Program-made: the position numbers and the translations under genes | The notes under the pieces: model-generated | The model's input: the letters and a program-made list of their open reading frames with translations, nothing else | Databases searched by the model: none | What the model was told of the DNA's origin: nothing | Part shown: positions 42,459 to 49,826 of the stretch, piece after piece | Layout of the letters: the number at the start of each line of letters is the position of its first letter | Numbering within the stretch: position 1 is the first letter of the stretch | Assembly: GCF_027286305.1 (NCBI RefSeq) | Contig: NZ_CP114599.1 | Span: 3,691,001-3,755,000, forward strand | Source: Phenylobacterium sp. NIBR 498073 | GTDB lineage: Bacteria; Pseudomonadota; Alphaproteobacteria; Caulobacterales; Caulobacteraceae | DNA length: 64,000 bases | Direction of reading: 5' to 3'

Positions 42459-43301
42459 CTAGCGCCGCAGCGTCTTGCCGTGGGTGACCGCCGAGCGGGC
42501 GTGGATCAGGTCGCTCCAGGTCCAGTTGCTGTCGCCGAGCGCGATATGGGCGCCGCCCGCCCCGTCGCGCAGCGAGATCAGCACCAGGCCGCGGACCCGC
42601 TCGGCGCGGCAGGCCTCGGGCGCATAGGCGATCTCCCAGGTCATGATTTCGCGCACGGCGGCCAGGCCGCCGCCCTCCTGGCCCGGATGCACCACCCAGT
42701 CGCCGTTCCAGACCATGACCGGCCGCCCGCGATGGGCCCCGGCCATCGCCGCCTGCACCCGTCGGTCGCTGCGCAGCTTGGCCTGCAGCCATCGCAGCAT
42801 GTCGCACTCGCCGCCGCCGGCGCCGTCGCCCGACCCGGAACCGGACCCGGCGCGCGCCGCGCCGGCGATCTGGGCGTCGGTCAGCTCGACGCCGGAGCCG
42901 ACGCTGGTCGTCTCCACCCGGCTGGCGGGGACGGTGATCACCTCGGGCGGCGGCGGGCGCGGCGTCGGGCGGCGCTTGGGCGGCGGCTTGGCGGGGGTCG
43001 GCTTGGGGGTCTCGACCGGCGCGGCGGCGGGGGCCGGCGAGGGTTCAGGATCGGGCGCGGGCGGCGAGAGCACCGGGATCGGCTTGGGGATCTCGACCAG
43101 TTGCACGACCATCGGCGGCGGCTCAGGCTCGATCGGCTCGGAGGGCGCCAGGATCATCGGCAGCACGATCAGCACGTGCGCCAGCGTGCTGAGCACGACG
43201 ACCAGCGGGCGGCGATGACGCGAGGCCCAGGCGCGCAGGCGCAGCTCCGCGCCGGCCCAGGACGGCAGGTCGTCGGTGATCCTCGCGCCGTCCCCCGCCA
43301 A
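42459..43301 (-). CDS. Proline-rich single-pass membrane protein, TonB-like layout
   Basis: About 280 residues. A short basic cytoplasmic N-terminus, one membrane helix (PLVVVLSTLAHVLIVLPMIL, about residues 34-53) and a long Pro/Lys/Glu-rich periplasmic stretch (PEPPPMVVQLVEIPKPIPVL onward) copy the layout of TonB. The C-terminal 110 residues (CDMLRWLQAKLRSDRRVQAA; IMTWEIAYAPEACRAERVRG; ALGDSNWTWSDLIHARS) do not look like a TonB C-terminal domain and I do not recognise them. Start set at TTG 43301, which has GGAGG five bases upstream; GTG 43313 is the alternative. Could span the periplasm to a partner in the outer membrane. Confidence 0.7.
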   Translation of the reverse strand: MAGDGARITDDLPSWAGAELRLRAWASRHRRPLVVVLSTLAHVLIVLPMILAPSEPIEPEPPPMVVQLVEIPKPIPVLSPPAPDPEPSPAPAAAPVETPKPTPAKPPPKRRPTPRPPPPEVITVPASRVETTSVGSGVELTDAQIAGAARAGSGSGSGDGAGGGECDMLRWLQAKLRSDRRVQAAMAGAHRGRPVMVWNGDWVVHPGQEGGGLAAVREIMTWEIAYAPEACRAERVRGLVLISLRDGAGGAHIALGDSNWTWSDLIHARSAVTHGKTLRR

Positions 43302-43405
43302 ACGTGCCTCCACACCGCGTCAACAACTCGACACAACCTGCATTGACGCCGAAAGGGGCGGATTGTGGGCGGGGCGGAAACGTCGCACCCCGCCCTCTGG
43401 TTGCA

Positions 43406-44068
43406 CTAGAGCCGTCGTCCGCGGGTGGCGCCGCCGACCACCCCGACGCAGATCAGGAACTGGCCGAAATAATAGAGGCCCCAGATCGCCAGCCCGACCC
43501 AGGCCGCCCCGGCCAGCGGCCCGGCCCGGCCGAAGATCAGCAGGTCGGAGACCACGAACATCAGCGCGCCGAGGCCGACCAGGATCCGCGGAAAGCGGCT
43601 GGCCCAGGCGCAGGCGGCCATGATCGCCAGGCCGAGCGAATAGAGCGCCGCCCCGCCCCCGAGCGCCCGGTCGGCCGGCAGCAGGTAGGCGGCGATCGCC
43701 GTTCCCGGCACCAGCACCGCGATCAGCAGCTTGTCGGCGAGCGTCAGCCCGCGGCGGCGATTGCGCAGATAGAGGACGATGGCGACGATGTGCCCGACGA
43801 GGAAGGCGACCGCCCCGACATTGAGGCCATGGGTCTCGAGCAGCACGTCGCCGAGCGCGCCGAACGCCATCACCGCGCAGATCAGCCAGCCGTCGAGGCT
43901 ACGCGCGCGCAGGCCGGCATAGACCGCCAGCAGCGCGACGCCCGCGCCCTTCCAGGCCGTGGAGCCCCATTCGGGAAAGCCGGCCAGGTTCCAGGAGGCG
44001 ACATAGCTGACCCCCGCGATCACCGACGCGGCCAGCACCAGCCAGGCCAGCGGATTGTTCCGCTCCAT
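43406..44068 (-). CDS. YhhN/TMEM86 family membrane protein (lysoplasmalogenase-like)
   Basis: 220 residues, seven or eight membrane helices. The family pattern is visible in AVMAFGALGDVLLE and ALMFVVSDLLIFGRAG, with the conserved acidic residues in GD and SD that form the presumed active site. Eukaryotic TMEM86B hydrolyses the vinyl ether bond of lysoplasmalogens; the bacterial members are mostly untested. Start at 44068 follows GGGAGAGG. An open frame upstream is not homologous. Confidence 0.85.
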   Translation of the reverse strand: MERNNPLAWLVLAASVIAGVSYVASWNLAGFPEWGSTAWKGAGVALLAVYAGLRARSLDGWLICAVMAFGALGDVLLETHGLNVGAVAFLVGHIVAIVLYLRNRRRGLTLADKLLIAVLVPGTAIAAYLLPADRALGGGAALYSLGLAIMAACAWASRFPRILVGLGALMFVVSDLLIFGRAGPLAGAAWVGLAIWGLYYFGQFLICVGVVGGATRGRRL

Positions 44069-44120
44069 TCGTCCCTCTCCCGTCGTTTTGCGACAGTCTA
44101 GCTTTGGGACAGGGGGCTCG

Positions 44121-44786
44121 TCACCACCGGGACTGGCGCCCCACGACCTCCATCGCCTCCCCCACGCGCACGATCGCCTCGCCGTCGCGCAGGGTGCGGT
44201 GGGGGATGTCCCGTTCCGCCAGCCAGGCGGCGGCGACCGTCGCTGCGTCGGCCTCGGGGTGATCTGATGCGAAGTGAGGGACGATGACAAAGTCCACGAG
44301 GGCGAGGCCATCATAGATCGGGGCGGGATCGTAGCCCGCGGCGACCTCGTCCGGCGCGTCCATCAGGTCGATCCCGCACAGGGCTGAGCCGGCGACGCAG
44401 GCCCCGGCGCTCCAGCCGCCATAGGCGATGCTGTCGTCGGCCAGGCGACGGTGGAGGACGGCGTCGAGGCCGCTCTGGGCCATGGCCCGGCGCAGCAGGA
44501 AGGTGTTGCCGCCAACGGCCCAGACCATCTGCACGTCGGCCAGTTCCCGCTCCAGCCCGGCCGCATCGCCGAACCAGCGCCGCAGGTCGAGGTCGAACGG
44601 CGAGAGGCCCATCTCCGCCAGATCGGCCAGCGGATCGTGGACGTTGCGCGCATAGGACCTGCGCGACTCGTCCGGGATCAGGTCCAGCGCATTGGAAACC
44701 ACCGCCACCCGCGCCCCAGCCGGGACCAGGGCGGCCAGTCGGTCGACCGCCGATCCGAAGCGATAGGACGAGAGGTAGAGGCGCAT
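44121..44786 (-). CDS. Peptidase E-like protein (peptidase family S51)
   Basis: 221 residues, class I glutamine-amidotransferase-like fold with Ser nucleophile. Motifs: VWAVGGNTFLLRRAM, AYGGWSAGACVAGSAL (Ser in GWSAGA) and DFVIVPHFASDHPEA (His). S51 enzymes cleave dipeptides with an N-terminal Asp or related bonds (dipeptidase E, cyanophycinase). No signal peptide, so cytoplasmic. Start at 44786; a longer GC-rich frame upstream lacks homology. It is 53 bp from the YhhN gene on the same strand. Confidence 0.85.
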   Translation of the reverse strand: MRLYLSSYRFGSAVDRLAALVPAGARVAVVSNALDLIPDESRRSYARNVHDPLADLAEMGLSPFDLDLRRWFGDAAGLERELADVQMVWAVGGNTFLLRRAMAQSGLDAVLHRRLADDSIAYGGWSAGACVAGSALCGIDLMDAPDEVAAGYDPAPIYDGLALVDFVIVPHFASDHPEADAATVAAAWLAERDIPHRTLRDGEAIVRVGEAMEVVGRQSRW

Positions 44787-44905
44787 GGCCCCAGGATGAG
44801 CCGGGGGCGCCCGTAACACCACCCCTTCCCCACCGCCGCTGACCGGCTAGGGTGCCCCGCATAAGAGCCCCAAGGCTCACCGATTCATTAGGACCGAAAC
44901 ACCCC

Positions 44906-45859
44906 ATGATGATCATCGATTTCGAGTGCGACACCCCGACCAAGGAAGCGGTCGAGGACACGGTGCGGCTGATCAAGTCCGGCCGCGGCTTCGACAAGGA
45001 AGGCTACGCCCAGCACATGGCCCCCGGCTGGGCGGCCCAGATCGGCATGAGCGTCGACGAGTTCAACGCCGCCAAGGAGCGCGACGGGCTGACCAGCCTG
45101 GCCCTGAAGCTGTGCGAGGTCGACATGACCCGGGCGATGAGCCACGAGCAGGTCATCGGCATGCTGGACGTGGCCCAAGTCCGCTACGCCTGCATCGGCA
45201 ACGCCGGCCGCCGCGCCAGCAACGAGGACGTGGCCAAGTTCGCGGCCGAATATCCCGACCGGCTGATCCCCTGGTTCCGCATCTGGGGCGACGAGGGCGA
45301 GGACGGTGTCGCGGCGCTGGAGCGCGGCGTGCGCGAGTGGGGCTGCAGGGGCTTCGAAATCTCATCCTATCGCGAAGGGCGCTACATCAACGATCCGGCC
45401 TACTGGCCCTTCCTGGCCAAGTGCGTCGAACTGGACATCCCGGTGCGGATCACGGTCGGCCTGCACCTGCTGTCGGACCGCCCCTACGACTACGCGCACC
45501 CGAAGTACCTGGACGAGGTCGCAGTGCGCTTCCCGGAGCTGAAGATCGTCGCCGGCCTCACCGGTTGGCCGTGGGTGGACGAGGCCTGCGCCATCGCCTC
45601 GCGCCACAAGAACATCTACATCGACTTCGCCTGCAAGCGCGTGAAGCACCTGCTGGCGCCCGGCGCAGGCTATGAGGCGCTGATCTACTACGGAGCGCGC
45701 AACCTGCAGGACAAGATCATCTTCGCCACCGGTTGGGGCACCCAGATGGTCCCGCTGCACCAGCTGGTCGCCGAGACCGACGAGCTGCCGCTGAAGCAGT
45801 CGGTGCGCGAGAAGTGGATGGGCGGCAACGCGGCCCGCGTGCTGGGGCTAGACCACTGA
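44906..45859 (+). CDS. Amidohydrolase_2-fold protein lacking metal ligands
   Basis: 317-residue TIM-barrel protein of the amidohydrolase_2 (ACMSD/decarboxylase-like) family, recognised by order and spacing: IIDFECDTPT at strand 1, RLIPWFRIWGDEGEDGVAAL, EWGCRGFEISSYREGRYIND, YLDEVAVRFPELKIVAGLTG, WPWVDEACAIASRHKNIYID and the C-terminal MGGNAARVLGLDH. The residues that bind metal in the family are changed: HxH is ExD, the strand-5 His (PVLIHTG) is Thr (PVRITVG), the strand-6 His (AHLGG) is Gly (AGLTG) and the strand-8 Asp (FGSDxP) is Gly (FATGWG). Probably not a classical hydrolase or decarboxylase. Single gene. Confidence 0.8.
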   Translation: MMIIDFECDTPTKEAVEDTVRLIKSGRGFDKEGYAQHMAPGWAAQIGMSVDEFNAAKERDGLTSLALKLCEVDMTRAMSHEQVIGMLDVAQVRYACIGNAGRRASNEDVAKFAAEYPDRLIPWFRIWGDEGEDGVAALERGVREWGCRGFEISSYREGRYINDPAYWPFLAKCVELDIPVRITVGLHLLSDRPYDYAHPKYLDEVAVRFPELKIVAGLTGWPWVDEACAIASRHKNIYIDFACKRVKHLLAPGAGYEALIYYGARNLQDKIIFATGWGTQMVPLHQLVAETDELPLKQSVREKWMGGNAARVLGLDH

Positions 45860-45868
45860 CGCTTTTCT

Positions 45869-45957
45869 CCCGCTCGTCCCGGCGAGGTCCCAAGCGGCCC
45901 CTCCGCCGCCACGGCCGCACGTCGGCTTGGGCCGTGGCTTTCGCCGGGACGAGCGGG
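45869..45957. repeat. 89-bp element with perfect 17-bp terminal inverted repeats
   Basis: The outer arms CCCGCTCGTCCCGGCGA (45869-45885) and TCGCCGGGACGAGCGGG (45941-45957) are exact reverse complements. Inside, GGTCCCAAGC and GCTTGGGCC are imperfect inverted copies. It begins ten bases after the amidohydrolase-like gene and runs into the 5' end of the next gene, supplying one candidate start codon. Different in sequence from the TGTCATCCCGG family. No coding capacity of its own, so a miniature mobile element or paired repeat. Confidence 0.75.
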
Positions 45958-46413
45958 GTTTTGGCCATCACCCTGGCGTCGCCCGCCCTCACTGCGCCGA
46001 GACTGACCGAGGCGCAGGCGCGGGCGTTCGCCCAACGCCAGGAGGCGGCCTGGAACGCACGCGACCTGGACGGCTACTTCGCCCTCTTCACCAAGGACGC
46101 GGTGTTCATCGACCAAACCCGCGACATCAAGCACGGCGGCATGATCCCCTATGGGACCAGCACCCTGCCCCAGGCGCGCGCCCAGGCGACCAAGTTCCTG
46201 GCCGGCGCGACCTCGACCGAGCGCGGGAGGATCGACAAGGTCGAGATCGCGCGCGACGGGACCAGTGCGCGGCTGGTCGGCCGCGAGGTGACCACCATCC
46301 AGAGCAAGGGCCGCACCCGCAAGGCCTGCGCCGACACCGAGCAGACCCTGGTGCTGGTCGGCGGCCAGATCCGTTCGAAAGGCCAGACCGACACCATCAC
46401 CCGCTGCCGCTAG
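45934..46413 (+). CDS. SnoaL/DUF4440-like secreted protein
   Basis: Up to 159 residues. After a hydrophobic N-terminus (VLAITLASPALTA) comes an NTF2-like cone: TEAQARAFAQRQEAAWNARD, LDGYFALFTKDAVFID and IDKVEIARDGTSARLVGREV, ending in KACADTEQTLVLVGGQIRSK. Two Cys could form a disulfide, fitting export. Start uncertain: GTG 45934 gives a longer signal peptide, TTG 45961 a short one, and neither has a good ribosome site; the former lies inside the 89-bp inverted-repeat element, which may have replaced the original 5' end. Ligand or enzyme activity unknown. Confidence 0.7.
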   Translation: MAFAGTSGVLAITLASPALTAPRLTEAQARAFAQRQEAAWNARDLDGYFALFTKDAVFIDQTRDIKHGGMIPYGTSTLPQARAQATKFLAGATSTERGRIDKVEIARDGTSARLVGREVTTIQSKGRTRKACADTEQTLVLVGGQIRSKGQTDTITRCR

Positions 46414-46476
46414 GAGCGCTGGCGAAGCGGTCGCCGGCAAGGCTAAGCTTGGCCTTAAACCGAGGGGCGGGACCAA

Positions 46477-47142
46477 GTGCAGAAGATCAGTCTGGGGCTC
46501 AGCCTGGCGTTCGCGTTGGTGACGTCGGCCGGCGCCGAACCGTCAACGGCCGAGCAGTTCAGGCCCTACTACCCGCCTGAGGCCCTGGCCGCCGGCCTGA
46601 ACGGCGAGGCCACGCTTCGCTGCAACATGTCGCCTGCGCTTGTGCTCGAGAAGTGCCGCCTCGTGTCCGAGACGCCGGCCAAAGCCGGATTTGGCGCCGC
46701 CGCATTGCGGTTGGCCGCTCTATCGCAGCCCAACCCGCACGCGGCCTTCCCGCCGGAGCGCAACCGGATCATGACCTTCCGGTTCACGGCGAGCCCGCTC
46801 GGCATCACGCCCGACACGCTGAAGCCGTTAGTGGTCGTGAAGAATCCCGACTGGGTGCGCCTGCCGACCCCCGAAGAGTCCAGCCGAGTGTTCCCCAGCA
46901 CGGCGACCGCCGATCAGGGCCGGGCGGTCGTCCAGTGCCATGTGGCCGTCGACCAGACCATGGCCGACTGTCGGGTGGTGGCGGAGACGCCGGAGGGACA
47001 GGGCTTCGGGCCGGCGGCGCTTGAGCTGACGAAGGTTTTCCGGATGACGCCGAAGACCTATGACGACGTACCGGTGGCCGGCCACCCTGTCATCGTGCCG
47101 ATCGTGTTCCAGCGGCCGCCGCCGGCGAAGTCCCGGGACTAG
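46477..47142 (+). CDS. Secreted protein with two TonB C-terminal-like domains
   Basis: 221 residues. Signal peptide MQKISLGLSLAFALVTSAGA, then two tandem modules of the TonB C-terminal type. First: YYPPEALAAGLNGEATLRCN to SETPAKAGFGAAALRLAAL. Second: RVFPSTATADQGRAVVQCHV to AETPEGQGFGPAALELTKVF. Each has the paired Cys of the Caulobacterales/Sphingomonadales TonB-family proteins (RCN..EKCR, QCH..DCR). There is no membrane helix or proline-rich spacer, so it cannot transduce energy like TonB; a periplasmic partner is plausible. GTG start. The 3' end overlaps the convergent DUF4239 gene by 53 bases. Confidence 0.8.
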   Translation: MQKISLGLSLAFALVTSAGAEPSTAEQFRPYYPPEALAAGLNGEATLRCNMSPALVLEKCRLVSETPAKAGFGAAALRLAALSQPNPHAAFPPERNRIMTFRFTASPLGITPDTLKPLVVVKNPDWVRLPTPEESSRVFPSTATADQGRAVVQCHVAVDQTMADCRVVAETPEGQGFGPAALELTKVFRMTPKTYDDVPVAGHPVIVPIVFQRPPPAKSRD

Positions 47143-47980
47143 CCGCCGAAGCCGATTCCGGCGGCAGCCAGCGGTCGTAGGTGGCCGGCGGGGTGGTCTT
47201 GAGGGTCTGCAGCGTCCACTGCATGGGCAGCTGGCTCTCGCGGATGCCGCCGCGGGTCGGGCGGTCGATATCGACGATCAGCAGCATCGACATCCAGAGC
47301 AGCCCCAGCATGAACACCGCCGCGGCCCGGCCGCGCGGGCCGGAGAATACATAGCCGAGCACCCCGGAGGTGACGGTCAGATAGACCACCAGGACGATGA
47401 ACACCTCGGTCGGGACCCGCACCGTCCGCGCCGCCTTGCGCGAGGTGTCGAGGTCGATGAGCGTGTTCATGCTGTCGATGTAGGCGCTGGAGAAGTCGAG
47501 CCCCTTGACCGACTGGAAGCCGGCGGCAGTCGCGGCCCAGAGGTCGGTGACGATCCGGTTGTTCGTGGCCAGCATCTGCGGTTGCTCAGCGGCCGAGCTT
47601 TCGCCGAGCGCAACGCGGTTCGCAGTGTAGTCGATCAACAGGGCGCTGATTCGCTCGCGGTGCGGCTGGGGCAGCAGCTGGGTGCGCAGATAGGCCGTGC
47701 CGATCGCGTTGGCTTCTTGCAGCACCAGGGCGCGGCGCGTCTCGAAACGATCGACGGCCAGGGCGAAGGTAAAGCCGAGCAGCAGGGCCAGCAGGCCCAG
47801 GACCGCCGAGACGACGTAGCCTTCCTGGCCGTCGTCGTCCCGCGGGGCGCGGCGATCGTCACTGTCGTGGCGACGGCGGACCCAGATCCCGACCGCCAGG
47901 CCCGCGACCAGCAACAACAGGACGACGACACCCAGCACCAGCAGCGGCGCGCCGTCCACCCAGCCCTTGAGAACGTCCAT
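47090..47980 (-). CDS. Bestrophin-like DUF4239 membrane protein
   Basis: 296 residues, four membrane helices: two N-terminal (PLLVLGVVVLLLLVAGLAVG and VVSAVLGLLALLLGFTFALA) and two C-terminal (FIVLVVYLTVTSGVLGYVF, VFMLGLLWMSMLLIVDID), with a helical cytoplasmic loop between (RFETRRALVLQEANAIGTAY; LLPQPHRERISALLIDYTAN). The motif FETRRxLVxxEANAIGTAYLR is diagnostic of DUF4239. Possible anion channel by analogy to bestrophins; unproven. Start follows AGGAGGCGCGC. The last 17 codons overlap the opposite-strand TonB-C-like gene. Confidence 0.85.
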   Translation of the reverse strand: MDVLKGWVDGAPLLVLGVVVLLLLVAGLAVGIWVRRRHDSDDRRAPRDDDGQEGYVVSAVLGLLALLLGFTFALAVDRFETRRALVLQEANAIGTAYLRTQLLPQPHRERISALLIDYTANRVALGESSAAEQPQMLATNNRIVTDLWAATAAGFQSVKGLDFSSAYIDSMNTLIDLDTSRKAARTVRVPTEVFIVLVVYLTVTSGVLGYVFSGPRGRAAAVFMLGLLWMSMLLIVDIDRPTRGGIRESQLPMQWTLQTLKTTPPATYDRWLPPESASAASPGTSPAAAAGTRSAR

Positions 47981-48077
47981 GCGCGCCTCCTGAAGCGGGA
48001 GGCAGGATCATGCGGTCAAGCCTGAAGGCCTATCGGGCGAAACCCGGAGAAGGCGGCTCAGCCGACCGGGCCCGCAT

Positions 48078-48108
48078 GAAAAGCGGCGCCTCCGGGGGGA
48101 GGCGCCGC
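48078..48108 (-). terminator. Rho-independent terminator of the flavin monooxygenase gene
   Basis: Perfect 11-bp stem GCGGCGCCTCC/GGAGGCGCCGC with a four-base loop (48083-48108), followed on the minus strand by CTTTTC. Eight bases beyond the monooxygenase stop. Confidence 0.8.
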
Positions 48109-48115
48109 GGCCGGA

Positions 48116-49618
48116 TCAACCGTAGACGAGGGCTGATTCGTCGAGGTCCACCTTCGGCAGTTCGTCCTTCTCGGACCAGTAGTCCTGGGTGTGGCGCCAT
48201 TCCGGCTTGTCGATGCTCTTGGGCATCAGGTGCAGGCCGCGCATCAGGTAGCCGGGGTTGAAGTTCTCCGGGTCGATCCAGGTCGTCAGTTCGTCGGCCT
48301 TGTCCTCGGGGCGCAGCGCCGGGACGACGGTTTTGTAGCCCTTGTCCTGCATGTGGGCGAGCAGGCGGGCGATGAAGTCGCCCATCAGGTCGGCGCGGAG
48401 CGTCCAGGAGGCGCGGAAGTAGCCGAACACCCAGGCCAGGTTCGGCACGCCGGTGAACATCATGCCGCGATAGGTGACCGTGTCGGACCAGTCGACCGGC
48501 TTGCCGTTCACCTGGAACGGGATGTCGCCCATGACGGAAAGGTCGAAGCCGGTGGCGCTGATGACGATGTCGGCCTTCAGCTCCTCGCCGGACTTCAGCA
48601 GGATGCCGTTCTCGGTGAAACGCTCGATCTCGTCGGTGACCACCGAGGCCTTGCCCGAGGCGATGCCGCGGAACAGGTCGCCGTCCGGAATGAAGGCGAT
48701 GCGCTGGCGCCAGGGGCGGTAGCGGGGGGTGAAGTGCTTGTCGACGTCGAACTGGTCGCCCAGGAACATGCGCACGCCGGCCAGCAGCTCGGCCTTGACC
48801 GCCTCGGACTCCTCGACCGCGCGCTTGGTGAAGGCCGCGCCGTCGAACAGGCGCTTGCGGCGGACGATCTCGTGGACCCAGGTCTCGTCGATCTCGAGCT
48901 GGCGCAGGGTGTCGGCCAGTTCGTCGACGTTGCGGCCCGGCACGAAGTAGGTCGGCGAGCGCTGCAGCAGGGTCACGTGAGCGGTCTGGTCGGCGATGTT
49001 CGGCACCAGGGTCGCGGCGGTGGCGCCCGAGCCGATGACGATGACGTTCTTGCCCTTCAGGTCGATATCGTCAGGCCAGGTCTGCGGGTGGACGATGCGG
49101 CCCTTGAAGTCGGCCATGCCCGGCCAGTCGGGCGTGTAGCCCTGGTCGTGCTTGTAGTAGCCCTGGCACATGAAGAGGAAGTTGGTGGTGAACTGGGTCG
49201 TGGTCCCGTCGGTGCGGGTGACGTCGACGGTCCAGAGGTTGTCCTCGCCCGACCAGCTGGCGTTGGTGATCTTGTGGCCGTAGCGGATGTGCTGGGCCAA
49301 GCCGTTTTCGTCGATGACCTCGTTCATGTAGCTGAGGATCTCGGCGGCGGTGGCGATCGGCGCGCCGGTCCAGGGCTTGAAGCGATAGCCGAAGGTGTAG
49401 AGGTCGCTGTCCGAGCGGATGCCCGGGTACTTGTGGGTCACCCAGGTGCCGCCGAAGGTGTCCTTGCTTTCCAGAACCACGAAGCTGGTTCCTGGACGCT
49501 GGGTCTGCAGGTGATAGGCCGCGCCGACGCCGGAGATCCCGGCCCCGACGATGAGGACGTCGAAATGCTGGACGGCGGCGGCGGCCGGACGCTCGGCGAT
49601 CATGTCGGTGGCGGTCAT
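48116..49618 (-). CDS. Flavin-containing (Baeyer-Villiger type) monooxygenase
   Basis: 500 residues. FAD-binding VLIVGAGISGVGAAYHLQ at residues about 19-36, the BVMO/FMO fingerprint FKGRIVHPQTWPDD (FxGxxxHxxxW), NADPH-binding NVIVIGSGATAATLVPNIA and a late ISATGFDLSV. This set matches class B monooxygenases annotated as flavin-containing or Baeyer-Villiger monooxygenases, which insert oxygen into ketones or oxidise heteroatoms. Start follows AAGGAAACAG. Divergent from an SDR/dienoyl-CoA reductase-like gene across a 208-bp gap with a palindrome; a shared catabolic role, for instance ketone or cyclic substrate breakdown, is inference. Confidence 0.9.
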   Translation of the reverse strand: MTATDMIAERPAAAAVQHFDVLIVGAGISGVGAAYHLQTQRPGTSFVVLESKDTFGGTWVTHKYPGIRSDSDLYTFGYRFKPWTGAPIATAAEILSYMNEVIDENGLAQHIRYGHKITNASWSGEDNLWTVDVTRTDGTTTQFTTNFLFMCQGYYKHDQGYTPDWPGMADFKGRIVHPQTWPDDIDLKGKNVIVIGSGATAATLVPNIADQTAHVTLLQRSPTYFVPGRNVDELADTLRQLEIDETWVHEIVRRKRLFDGAAFTKRAVEESEAVKAELLAGVRMFLGDQFDVDKHFTPRYRPWRQRIAFIPDGDLFRGIASGKASVVTDEIERFTENGILLKSGEELKADIVISATGFDLSVMGDIPFQVNGKPVDWSDTVTYRGMMFTGVPNLAWVFGYFRASWTLRADLMGDFIARLLAHMQDKGYKTVVPALRPEDKADELTTWIDPENFNPGYLMRGLHLMPKSIDKPEWRHTQDYWSEKDELPKVDLDESALVYG

Positions 49619-49662
49619 CTGTTTCCTTGCCCTGGGTGAGACCGCTCGTGGCGGCTTCTAAC

Positions 49663-49675
49663 TTATCGATGATAA
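49663..49675. promoter_or_regulatory. Palindrome TTATC-GAT-GATAA in a divergent promoter region
   Basis: Perfect five-base arms with a three-base centre, followed by TGA, in an AT-rich patch 45 bp upstream of the monooxygenase start and about 150 bp upstream of the SDR start. TetR- or MarR-size operator; the regulator is not in the window. Confidence 0.45.
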
Positions 49676-49826
49676 TGAACAAGCCGCGGACTTCGCGTCA
49701 AGCGGCTGCGTGACGCAGGACAAACCGATTTTTCGAAATTGAGGCTCCGTGGGGTCAGGCTTTCGCCGTCGCCGCCGGCGGCGCTAAGCTCGTCGCCAAC
49801 CAAGGGACGGAACAAGGAAGAGCAGC

